Of a stretch of 51,325 nucleotides of DNA, positions 25,001-32,366 are shown piece after piece. The notes below the pieces were generated by a model. It worked only from the letters and a program-made list of their open reading frames with translations. It did no database searches and was not told the origin of the DNA. Position 1 is the stretch's first letter; each line of letters opens with the position of its first letter. The stretch covers positions 1-51,325 of the forward strand of contig ONCM01000029.1 of the NCBI GenBank assembly GCA_900316305.1, read 5' to 3'. A program made the translations under genes and the position numbers. The DNA comes from an uncultured Bacteroidales bacterium (GTDB lineage: Bacteria; Bacteroidota; Bacteroidia; Bacteroidales; WCHB1-69).

Positions 25001-28000
25001 GAGCAAGGCAACCTGCTTGGTGTCGAGCAGCGACACGTTCTTCAGCGGTGTTGCGGGATTGCTGATGAAAGCATTGGCAGCGTTGCTGATGGACTGTGCC
25101 AGACATTCCATCAACTCGTGGCTGTAGCGGCCGTTGTCGTATTGCAGGCAGATGCTCGGCTTGCCCGACGGGTCGTCTTGGATGAAGAAAGCGATGCGGA
25201 ACTTCGGCGTGTCCGACTCGAAGGTCTCAACGGGTATCGTCTCACCTTTATATTTATAGTCATCGATGACTCCCATTTGGTAGGCGAACATGATTTCTGC
25301 GGTGAGGTCGTAGTCGGAAGCGATGCGTGTAAACGGATAAGTCTCGTGCTGCAACGTCTCTTCGAAGTTCTTGCTGGTTTCGTCGATGAACTCCATGACA
25401 CTCTGCTCACCAATGGTGGCACTCAGTGCCAGCGTGTTGACGAACATACCGACGGTGTTGCTGATGCGCAAGTCAGAACGTCCGTTGCTGATGGTGGTGA
25501 TGCACAGCTGCTCGTTGTTAGTAAAGCGTGAAAGAACATAGAAGGTAGCCGCCAGGATGTGATGTGCCGGAGAGATGTTTTTCTGACGACAGAAGTCCTC
25601 GATGGCAGCGAAATTCAACGGAGTGTACAAGGTGCCCAAGGTGCCCTGCACCTGTGGATTGGTAAGGTCTGAAGGAACCTCGGTAACGCCCTCGACGTTA
25701 CTCAAACGCTCTTGGAAGAAGTTGCGGGCTACAACGAAGTCTTCACTGCTTTCAGCGGCTTTCTGGGCGGCCACGAAGTCGGCGTAGGTGAAGGTTTCGG
25801 GTTCAATTTCCTTGCCGTTGAGCAAGTCAAACAACTGCGACAGCAGCAGGTCGAAGGAGCCACCGTCCACAACGAGGTGATGGATATCCATCATCAGATA
25901 CACCCACTCCTCAGTGGTGACAATCTCCATGCGGTAGAGCGGTCCATGCCTCAGGTTGAAGGGCTTGACGAACATCCACTTGTAACGGGGTATATCATCC
26001 TCCTTGCACTGGCTCTGGGCAATCTCTACCGGTTGCTCAAGATCAACAATTTGGATGATGTCGGACCCAGCACTGCCAAAATGCGCCTGCAGCTGAGGAT
26101 GCGTCTTAACGAGGGTTTCCACAGCCTTGGAAAGCAGCTTGACATCCACATCCTTGGGGAAACGGGCAATGACTGGCGTGTTGTATATGGTGGATTCGGG
26201 GTTCTTGATAGAATCCACATAAACACCCATCTGAGCATACGACAGCGGAATGTTGCTCATGTCGGCATGTGCTGTCTCGACTTCCGCCTGTTTGGCAGCG
26301 CCGCCATTCAGCAGGGCAGTTAGCACCTCGTTCTCGATGCTTTGCACACTGCCCGTCTTGGCCAAAGCTTTGGAATCTAACGTCACGCCATAGCGTTTGT
26401 TGATCTGGATGGCCAGCTTGATGGACATGATGGAGGTCAGGCCAACATAGCCCAATATCGTCGTGACACCAAAGTCCTCGGTATTGATGATTTGTGCGAT
26501 GATATCGTGGATTTCCTTTTCCAGTACATTCATAGGCACGTTGGTCTCCACAACCGACTCGGCGGCTTTCTGCTCGGGTTTCGGAAGGGCTTTCTTGTTC
26601 ACCTTCTGGTTCTGGTTGAGCGGAATGCGGTCGATTTGCATCGTCACGGCGGGCACCATGTAAGGCGGTTTCTCCTCCATGATGAAGTTGTTCAACGCAT
26701 TGATGTCGATGGTTTCATCGGAAACAATGTAGGCCGCGATGAACTTGCCGCCATTCTCATAGTCGAAAGCCTGCACGGTGACATCCTTGATGCCTGGGAA
26801 CTGGCGAATGACCGCTTCGACTTCCGTGAGTTCGATGCGGAAACCGCGAATCTTCACCTGTGCGTCGCGACGACCCACAAACTGGATGTTACCATCAGGC
26901 AGGTAGCGCACAATGTCGCCCGTGCGGTAGCAGCGACCCCAAGGAGTTTCAATGAAAGCCTCGGCTGTCTTTTCTGGACGATTCAGATAGCCACGTCCCA
27001 CTTGAGGGCCATTGATCCATAGCTCACCGGCTGCACCAACAGGCAACCTATGCCCGTATGCATCCATGATGTACAGATGCATATTCTCCACAGCCTTTCC
27101 TATGGGGATGTTCTTCAGATTCTCCTTCACGGCAAATGCCGTTACATAACAGATACTCTCTGAAGGGCCATAGCCGTTCAGGAGCAAATAGGGTGGAGGA
27201 GTGACATCTGCCAGTTTCTCACCACCTGTGATAAAGGCCTTCAGGGAGTGATTGGCGATATCGTTGACAAAAGAACGTGCCACCTGTGTCGTCATAAACG
27301 AATGGGTGATGCCGTTCTGTTCAAAATAGTCGTTAAGGGCAATGAGGTCAAGACGGATCTCTTCAGGAATGATATAGACGGTGGCACCCACTATGAGCGG
27401 TGGCCATAATTCCTGCAAACAAGCATCGAATCCAAAACTGGCATACGCTCCCACCCGGCTGTCCGATTCGATATGCAGCGCATGTTGGTGCATGTGGCTG
27501 AAAGCCACCACATTCCGATGCTCGAGTTGGCATCCCTTGGGTACTCCAGTAGAGCCACTGGTGTAGATGAGTGTAAATAGGCTTTCGGGTTTGGGACCAT
27601 CAAGGTTCTTGGAATCTTTCAGGTTCTCAATGTCTTTAGTAAGCAACACTTCCCCTTTGTATTCATCCACGATGGAACAGAGTCCCTCGTCGGCTATCAG
27701 CAGTCTGGAGGCCGTATCCTTCATCATGAAGTTCAGACGCTCGGCGGGATAACTCGGGTCCAACGGCTGATAAGCACAGCCAGCCTTCAGCACACCTAAC
27801 GAAGCAATGGCCATCCATTCTGAACGGGCTATCAGAATGGCTACCACATCCTCAAGTCCTAATCCTTTCGAGGCGATATAGCTTGCAATGTGATCGCTCA
27901 TGTCATCCAGTTCGGCGTATGTAAACTGCTTGTCCTTGAAAACCACAGCCGTCTTGTCGGGCGTGGCCTTGGCCTGCTGGCGGAACAACGATACAATGGT

Positions 28001-29299
28001 CTGTGTGTCGTCGTAAGGATTGTCCGTCTGGTTGAAACTGTCGAGCAGCTCCACTTGCGAAGCCGTGGTGACATCGATGTCGCACAGGCTGTCTTGACTG
28101 AGGAAGCCTCCCAGGGTGGCCTCGTAGCTCTCTACGAACTGGCTGATCAGCGTCTCAGAGTATGCGCTGGCATTGTATTCCGCCCTGACATGATATTGAT
28201 TGCCGACAGTATAGGCTGTCAGACAGAACGGCACTTCCAAGGTGAAGTTGCGGAGCTGTATGGTCTGCATGGGTTTCCCCATCAGTTGGGTGCCGCCAAT
28301 CATCTCGCCCTGCCATGCAAACATGGAGTTGCTTTGCAGGTTGAGGTCGGCCATCAAATCGGTATAGGCATAGATCTCATGCTTGCGGCAGCCTTCCATC
28401 TGCTCTTGATTGGCTTTCAGGAAGTCGAGCACGGGGGTTTCGTCGGTGAACTTGGCGTAAACGGGCACCGTCTTCACGGTCATACCGACGGAATGTTGGA
28501 ACTTTGGTTCGGTGCGTCCGTTGTGAACTGTGGTGAACAGCGATTCATGTTCATTGTTGTACTTGGCCAACAGGTAGGCGTATGCCGCCGTGAAAAGGGT
28601 ATTCTTATAGATACCGTTGGCCTTGCAGAACTCCTCTACCTTTCCCTTGTCAATGTTGAGCACACGGACACTATTGGCCTCAGAGTGTTCCGTGCCTTCG
28701 AGGTCGGGAATGAGCTGGGTAAACGTATCGCCGCAGTCAAAGTTTTGGGCATACCATTGTTTGCTTTCTTCAAAGGCGGGTGTTTTACGCATCTCGGCCT
28801 CAGCAAGAGCCAGTTCCCGCATCGACATCTCCTCGGGAGCAAGCGCGCCGCCGTTGTAGGCCGTCTCCACATCACGAATGATAGTATTAAGCGAGGTGCC
28901 ATCGAAAATGATATGGTGCGTGTCGAAGAGCCAATAGACATGCTCCGCGTCACGCATCACTTTGGTATGAAACAGTCTGCCGCCATTAAGCATGAACGGC
29001 TCGATGAATTTCTGTTTCTCGGCCTCAATGTCCGTCATCTGTTCGACGACAAGGCTGTACTCCTCCTTTTCCATATCGACGGACTGGAAGGGTTCGCCGT
29101 CTTCGGTCACCCCAATTCGGGTGAAGAAAGTGGGGTGTGACTTAAGCGTCGTCTCGATGGCACGGCACAATCGGTCGGCATCAATGCTGCCGTCCAAGAC
29201 AAAGAAATAAGGCAGGTTATAAAAAATCTCGTTTTCATGGCTTACGCATTCAGCGTAGATGCCATATTGCGATTTTGAAAGGGGGGCGGATTGTTTCAT
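22049..29299 (-). CDS. Nonribosomal peptide synthetase, C-A-T-C-A-T-R (dipeptide aldehyde type)
   Basis: A cytoplasmic assembly line of 2416 residues with two complete modules and a reductive release domain. C1 has HHIIFDG at 128-134. A1 has YTSGSTGVPKG at 579-589, NGYGPSE at 708 and invariant Lys899. T1 carries Ser956 in GLTSIMSIKL. C2 has HHLVVDG at 1140-1146. A2 has YTSGSTGTPKG near 1595, NGYGPTE near 1725 and Lys1922. T2 carries Ser1977 in LGGTSL. The terminal reductase has TGATGYLG at 2059-2066, STTS near 2180 and Tyr2214-x3-Lys2218. All catalytic residues are present. Expected product: two amino acids joined and released by NAD(P)H as an aldehyde, which can cyclise to a dihydropyrazinone/pyrazinone. 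A C domain in front of the first A domain permits N-acylation. Both A domains keep the Asp that binds the alpha-amino group. The gene follows STAS and SpoIIE/RsbW-like genes on the same strand; no box of its own is seen. Confidence 0.96.
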   Translation of the reverse strand: MKQSAPLSKSQYGIYAECVSHENEIFYNLPYFFVLDGSIDADRLCRAIETTLKSHPTFFTRIGVTEDGEPFQSVDMEKEEYSLVVEQMTDIEAEKQKFIEPFMLNGGRLFHTKVMRDAEHVYWLFDTHHIIFDGTSLNTIIRDVETAYNGGALAPEEMSMRELALAEAEMRKTPAFEESKQWYAQNFDCGDTFTQLIPDLEGTEHSEANSVRVLNIDKGKVEEFCKANGIYKNTLFTAAYAYLLAKYNNEHESLFTTVHNGRTEPKFQHSVGMTVKTVPVYAKFTDETPVLDFLKANQEQMEGCRKHEIYAYTDLMADLNLQSNSMFAWQGEMIGGTQLMGKPMQTIQLRNFTLEVPFCLTAYTVGNQYHVRAEYNASAYSETLISQFVESYEATLGGFLSQDSLCDIDVTTASQVELLDSFNQTDNPYDDTQTIVSLFRQQAKATPDKTAVVFKDKQFTYAELDDMSDHIASYIASKGLGLEDVVAILIARSEWMAIASLGVLKAGCAYQPLDPSYPAERLNFMMKDTASRLLIADEGLCSIVDEYKGEVLLTKDIENLKDSKNLDGPKPESLFTLIYTSGSTGVPKGCQLEHRNVVAFSHMHQHALHIESDSRVGAYASFGFDACLQELWPPLIVGATVYIIPEEIRLDLIALNDYFEQNGITHSFMTTQVARSFVNDIANHSLKAFITGGEKLADVTPPPYLLLNGYGPSESICYVTAFAVKENLKNIPIGKAVENMHLYIMDAYGHRLPVGAAGELWINGPQVGRGYLNRPEKTAEAFIETPWGRCYRTGDIVRYLPDGNIQFVGRRDAQVKIRGFRIELTEVEAVIRQFPGIKDVTVQAFDYENGGKFIAAYIVSDETIDINALNNFIMEEKPPYMVPAVTMQIDRIPLNQNQKVNKKALPKPEQKAAESVVETNVPMNVLEKEIHDIIAQIINTEDFGVTTILGYVGLTSIMSIKLAIQINKRYGVTLDSKALAKTGSVQSIENEVLTALLNGGAAKQAEVETAHADMSNIPLSYAQMGVYVDSIKNPESTIYNTPVIARFPKDVDVKLLSKAVETLVKTHPQLQAHFGSAGSDIIQIVDLEQPVEIAQSQCKEDDIPRYKWMFVKPFNLRHGPLYRMEIVTTEEWVYLMMDIHHLVVDGGSFDLLLSQLFDLLNGKEIEPETFTYADFVAAQKAAESSEDFVVARNFFQERLSNVEGVTEVPSDLTNPQVQGTLGTLYTPLNFAAIEDFCRQKNISPAHHILAATFYVLSRFTNNEQLCITTISNGRSDLRISNTVGMFVNTLALSATIGEQSVMEFIDETSKNFEETLQHETYPFTRIASDYDLTAEIMFAYQMGVIDDYKYKGETIPVETFESDTPKFRIAFFIQDDPSGKPSICLQYDNGRYSHELMECLAQSISNAANAFISNPATPLKNVSLLDTKQVALLDSFNQNDVDYDNTLTVVSLFRRQVELHPDNIAMVYHDTRLTYRQVDEQSERIAQYVQSLGLGNEDVVSILIPRSKWMVVASIGVLKAGCAYQPLDPSYPAERLNFMMQDANAKLLIADEDLRPIVNEYQGKVLLTKDIEALPAATAPVKADITPSSLFIMLYTSGSTGTPKGCQLEHGNLVCFCHWYHRYYGLKPEHKVAAYASYGFDACMMDMYSALTCGAAVYIIGEDIRLNLPDLNEYFNREGITHSFMTTQVGCQFAMNFDNHSLLHLSVGGEKVLPLTPPTAYQLHNGYGPTECTIFTTTYPMKEFEQNAPIGKPLDNLRLYIVDKQLNRLPVGAVGELWVSGPQVSRGYLNRPEKTAETYLTNPFTTDAKYSRVYRTGDIVRYLADGNIQFVGRRDGQVKIRGFRIELKEVEAVIREYPGIKDATVQAFDYETGGKFIAAYIVSDEQVDIKELNAFIGQQKPPYMIPAATMQIDVIPLNQNQKVNRKALPTPVIQAAEHEYVEPKNEQERLFAKIFGDILSLDKVSATDNFFELGGTSLMVTKVIIEADKAGYHVIYGDVFTHPTPRLLAQFVTGEAPTEDSDVNITNFDYSGIDAILQHNNIETFLKGERQQLGNVLLTGATGYLGIHVLRELIDSDATTITCMVRGKDQPAAEHRLKNLLFYYFENSFKELFGTRLFVMNADVTQEINVDGHIDIVFNCAANVKHYSKGTDIEDVNIGGAQRCVEFCLKTGARLVHISTTSVGEIWILHNDGEQVPMLDERKLWFGQFLDNRYINSKFLAERLVLDAVAHHGLNAKVMRVGNLAPRSYDGEFQANFNSNSYMGRLRVFHVLGCCPYDSYDELTEMSPIDQTAKAVVTLASTPKECTVFQPFNNHTELLGDVLQLMAKVGREIRFVENAEFEKAIEEAGKDPEKAKLLSAVLAYQDVTHGQKAAIIERDNRYTCNVLHRLGFHWSSTSWDYVDRMLTAIAGFGYFD

Positions 29300-29411
29300 A
29301 TTTTTGACTATTTCTTAATTATCTTGCTAAATAAAACAAAAAAAAAAACAAAAGAATGCCAGACAAACAAGCTGTTGTCGACACCATAAAAACTGTTAAA
29401 GTCAAAATAGA
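29300..29411 (-). other. NRPS leader region
   Basis: A 112-base gap between the STAS stop and the NRPS start. It lacks a TAnnTTTG box. On the minus strand it holds a weak GACAA/TTGTC hairpin followed by a run of T residues (about 29337-29350), which could attenuate transcription into the NRPS gene. Confidence 0.35.
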
Positions 29412-29714
29412 TTATTCGATGTCAAAAAGATCGATGAAGCCTGTCATTTTGAAGACATCCTTGATCTCATCATTCATATTCTTCAAAACAACCTTGTTGC
29501 CTTTTGCCTTGGCGTTCTTCAACAAGCCCAACAGAATGCGCAATCCGCTGGAAGCAATGTATTCCAGCTCGGTGCATTCGATAATAATCTCTTTTCCAGT
29601 AACATCGTGGAGGGGTTTCATAGCTTCTTCGAATTCGAGAGCATGTGCAGTGTCGAGTTCGCCTTCCAACGTAACGATGTACGTACCGTCTTTTTCAATG
29701 ATTGTCGTATTCAT
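29412..29714 (-). CDS. STAS-domain anti-sigma factor antagonist
   Basis: A 100-residue single STAS domain of SpoIIAA/RsbV type. The phosphorylation loop is YIASSGLRILL with Ser55-Ser56; the canonical Asp before the serines is replaced by Ala. In known systems such a protein is phosphorylated by an RsbW-like kinase and dephosphorylated by a SpoIIE/RsbU phosphatase, and its unphosphorylated form binds the kinase or another target. Here both activities are present in the gene immediately upstream (33-base gap). The output partner is not visible in the window. Confidence 0.93.
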   Translation of the reverse strand: MNTTIIEKDGTYIVTLEGELDTAHALEFEEAMKPLHDVTGKEIIIECTELEYIASSGLRILLGLLKNAKAKGNKVVLKNMNDEIKDVFKMTGFIDLFDIE

Positions 29715-29747
29715 AACAATTGTACTTTTAATGAAACATTATAATAA

Positions 29748-31943
29748 TCAAATTTTTTTCTCAATTCTTAGGATGTTCTGCCCGTCGATCCGCTCGTAGT
29801 TGATGCTGTCCATCAGGTTCCGGACGAGCAGGATGCCCAAACCGCCAATCGGACGGTCTTCTACCGTGAGCGTCGTGTCGGCACGCGAGACGGCTGTCGG
29901 GTCGAACGCACGGCCTGAATCGGTAAGGATGAACCGCAGCCGTTCATCGTTGGCCATGGCCTCCACTTTCACCTGCCCTTTGACATCTGCCACGTATGCA
30001 TAATTCATGATGTTCACCACCACCTCCTCAACAGCCAGCTTGATCCGTCTGGACAAGGCCTTTTCGAGTTGCAACTCCTCCGTCACCGATTGGACAAACT
30101 GGTTCAGTTCCGTGACTTGTGCGACATCATTATCAAGGGTTATCGAACGGGAAAGGGTCCACGTTTCTTCCTTGGGAGTGTAACGGATAGCCAGCAGAGT
30201 AAGATCGTCGCTTGGCTCGGCCTCCCCCACAAAGGCATTCACCTTTTTCGTGAGGGTTTGAATGAGTTGCGTTGCAGTGGCATCGTGACATCCTTTCAAG
30301 ACTTTAAGCGTCTTTTCGAGACCAAACTGCTTACGATCCAAGTTTTTGGCTTCGGTGAGTCCGTCGGTATAGAGAAGGATCATGGTCTCAGGCTCGACAT
30401 AGATTTGCTGCATCATAAAGTCATATTCGCCTATCACCCCCAACGGCAAATTGGCTTTGGCAGGAAGCAGCTCAACCAAATCCCCTTTTATGGTTAGCGG
30501 CGGATTGTGTCCCGCGTTGCAGTATCGCATGAGGCCCGTAGGCAGGTCGAGCACGCCAATGAAGAACGTGACGAACATGTTGGACTCGTTGCCGCGGCAC
30601 AGGCTTTCGTTGATATTCTGCATGATGCGCGCAGGATGGCTCTCGTGCGAGGAGATGCTGAGGAACAGGGAGTGCGTGACGGCCATCACCAAGGCGGCCG
30701 GGACGCTCTTGCCGCTGACATCGCCGATGCAGAAATAGAGTTTCTCATCGCGGATGAAGAAGTCGTAAAGGTCGCCGCCCACCATTTTGGCCGGCACCAA
30801 AGAACCATAGATGTCAAGGTCGTTGCGGTCGGGGAAAGGCGGATACGTTTCGGGCAGCATGTTCATCTGGATGTTCTTGGCAATCATCATCTCATTGTCC
30901 ATGCGTTGCTTCTCAGCGTTGGCATCCCGAAGTTTGTAGATGCTTTGAGCGGAACGATAAATGATGAAAGCGAGGATCAGCAACCCGATCAACGTCAGCA
31001 CGATATTGCGCCGACGTGTTTGAATCAACGGTGCAAAAACCTCTTCGTCATAGTTGACCATAGCAATCCGCCAAGGGGCAATCAACTTGGGGCTATTGTA
31101 GAACACATGGCCTTTTTCGCCGTCTTCCTTATCTATAAATGCAAGAATGGTGCTCTTTTCTGTATGGCTTAAGGTGCGTTTAAGGGTGGAATCGTTAATC
31201 ATGGCCACCATGTCCTTCACATCCTGATGCTTGACTTCCGCAGGATTCGGACCACATATCAGCCTGCCCTTGCCTGAGAGCAGGAGATTGTAAGAAGAAG
31301 GGTACAGGCCGTGGGCGTTCAATACATCGCCTAACCACGCGGCATCGAGATCAACGCCGAGCAGGGCGACCACCCGACCACTTGGATCATGCACCGGGAA
31401 ATTGTACGTGACCAGCGTCACCGTGGAATCGTCGGGGTCACGATAGGGCTCGCTCCAGTAGGCCGTGTCATTATCCACCGCAAAATTAAAATAGGCGATT
31501 TGGGTGTAGTCGTATTTCTCGACATCATAGGAATATGTATTGATGGTCTTGCCGTCTCGATAGGAACAAGGCTGGAAAAGGCGGCCTTTTTCAGGATAGT
31601 AGTCTGGAATCATGGCGATACAGCATCCGTCGAAATCGGGATTCTGCTCCACGATGCGCCGCGTGACGGAGAACAAGGAGTCGGGATATGGAAGAGACTG
31701 CCCTATATCGTCAATATGGTTTTGCAAGGCGTTTTCCACCGCTTCGAGTGAATACTTGATTTTCTGCGCCTTGATAAACAAGTCCAGTTCGGTATTACGT
31801 TCCAAATTGGCACGGATCTCCTTGCGCGCATAATAACTCTGCACAGCCGAAAGCGCCAGCATCAGAAGCGCAGCAGTGACGAGAATCGCAACACTCGTTT
31901 TTGCCCCTAATGCTGTCCAACGGATCTTCTGCGTTTTTTTCAT
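29748..31943 (-). CDS. Cache-sensor SpoIIE-type phosphatase fused to an RsbW-like kinase domain
   Basis: A 731-residue membrane signalling protein. TM1 lies at about 12-33, followed by a periplasmic sensor of about 270 residues with double-Cache features (AYWSEPYRD, VALLGVDLDAAWL), TM2 at about 315-335 and a short coiled segment. The PP2C/SpoIIE domain has metal motifs VGGDLYDFF, CIGDVSGKSVPAALVMA, LLYTDGLTEA and SDDLTLLAIRY. The C-terminal HATPase_c domain of anti-sigma kinase type has AVEEVVVNIMNYAY, DSGRAFDP and GGLGILLVRNLMD. Opposing activities in one chain, with the STAS gene next door, suggest a self-contained switch set by an external ligand. ATG at 31943 follows a promoter at 31970. 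Confidence 0.94.
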   Translation of the reverse strand: MKKTQKIRWTALGAKTSVAILVTAALLMLALSAVQSYYARKEIRANLERNTELDLFIKAQKIKYSLEAVENALQNHIDDIGQSLPYPDSLFSVTRRIVEQNPDFDGCCIAMIPDYYPEKGRLFQPCSYRDGKTINTYSYDVEKYDYTQIAYFNFAVDNDTAYWSEPYRDPDDSTVTLVTYNFPVHDPSGRVVALLGVDLDAAWLGDVLNAHGLYPSSYNLLLSGKGRLICGPNPAEVKHQDVKDMVAMINDSTLKRTLSHTEKSTILAFIDKEDGEKGHVFYNSPKLIAPWRIAMVNYDEEVFAPLIQTRRRNIVLTLIGLLILAFIIYRSAQSIYKLRDANAEKQRMDNEMMIAKNIQMNMLPETYPPFPDRNDLDIYGSLVPAKMVGGDLYDFFIRDEKLYFCIGDVSGKSVPAALVMAVTHSLFLSISSHESHPARIMQNINESLCRGNESNMFVTFFIGVLDLPTGLMRYCNAGHNPPLTIKGDLVELLPAKANLPLGVIGEYDFMMQQIYVEPETMILLYTDGLTEAKNLDRKQFGLEKTLKVLKGCHDATATQLIQTLTKKVNAFVGEAEPSDDLTLLAIRYTPKEETWTLSRSITLDNDVAQVTELNQFVQSVTEELQLEKALSRRIKLAVEEVVVNIMNYAYVADVKGQVKVEAMANDERLRFILTDSGRAFDPTAVSRADTTLTVEDRPIGGLGILLVRNLMDSINYERIDGQNILRIEKKI

Positions 31944-31969
31944 CAATAAGTTATTACCAATTCACGTGG

Positions 31970-31977
31970 CAAAAATA
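31970..31977 (-). promoter_or_regulatory. TAnnTTTG promoter of the switch-NRPS operon
   Basis: TATTTTTG on the minus strand, 26 bases before the SpoIIE-type gene. It is the only such box seen upstream of the three-gene unit. Confidence 0.6.
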
Positions 31978-31979
31978 CA

Positions 31980-32011
31980 AAAAAAAAATCCATACTAATA
32001 ACAGTATGGAT
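31980..32011 (-). terminator. Hairpin plus T-run directly upstream of the switch-NRPS promoter
   Basis: TCCATACT and AGTATGGA form an 8-bp stem around six bases and are followed on the minus strand by ten T residues. It would terminate leftward transcription from the CPBP remnant, insulating the promoter that begins two bases later. An operator role for the inverted repeat is also possible. Confidence 0.65.
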
Positions 32012-32038
32012 AAAATCAGTGTATTTTCCACAATCTAT

Positions 32039-32240
32039 CTATTGCGCTCCCGCCATAAAAGAGATCGCCACCATCTGTATCATCGCCGGCAGATTGACCA
32101 GAAAGTGACCGACCATGACGGGCAACGGGTTGCGTTTACGGTAGTAAAACCAACAGAGTAAGAGCGTAAACGGCAGCGTATTTGTTTTGGATCTGGTTCA
32201 CGCCACATCCGAGATACAGACCGTATTGGTAACCAACGAG
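32039..32240 (-). pseudogene. Remnant of a CPBP-family membrane protease
   Basis: On the minus strand a hydrophobic frame ends NPLPVMVGHFLVNLPAMIQM and about 13 more residues before TAG at 32039. HFLVN matches the last His/Asn motif of CPBP (CAAX protease-like) membrane proteins. About 45 codons upstream the frame shifts relative to a preceding stretch reading QYGLYLGCGVNQ, and no complete 5' part exists. A degraded C-terminal fragment is the best reading. Confidence 0.55.
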
Positions 32241-32270
32241 ATAGGTGTTTCATATTTCACGTCTCTAAAT

Positions 32271-32366
32271 TCATCGTTTTTCATCGTTTTTCATCGCTTT
32301 TCATCGCTTTTCATCGCTTTTCATCGCTTTTCATCGTTTTTCATCGCTTTTCATCGCTTTTCATCG
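32271..32366 (-). repeat. CGATGAAAA(A/G)C array at the end of the P-ATPase gene
   Basis: About nine decamer units on the minus strand (CGATGAAAAG or CGATGAAAAA). The first provides the CGA-TGA end of the P-ATPase frame. Confidence 0.93.

Noticed and set aside
29748-31943. Sporulation protein
   Set aside because: SpoIIE-type phosphatase domains occur widely in non-sporulating bacteria; the Cache sensor and RsbW-like domain point to partner switching instead.
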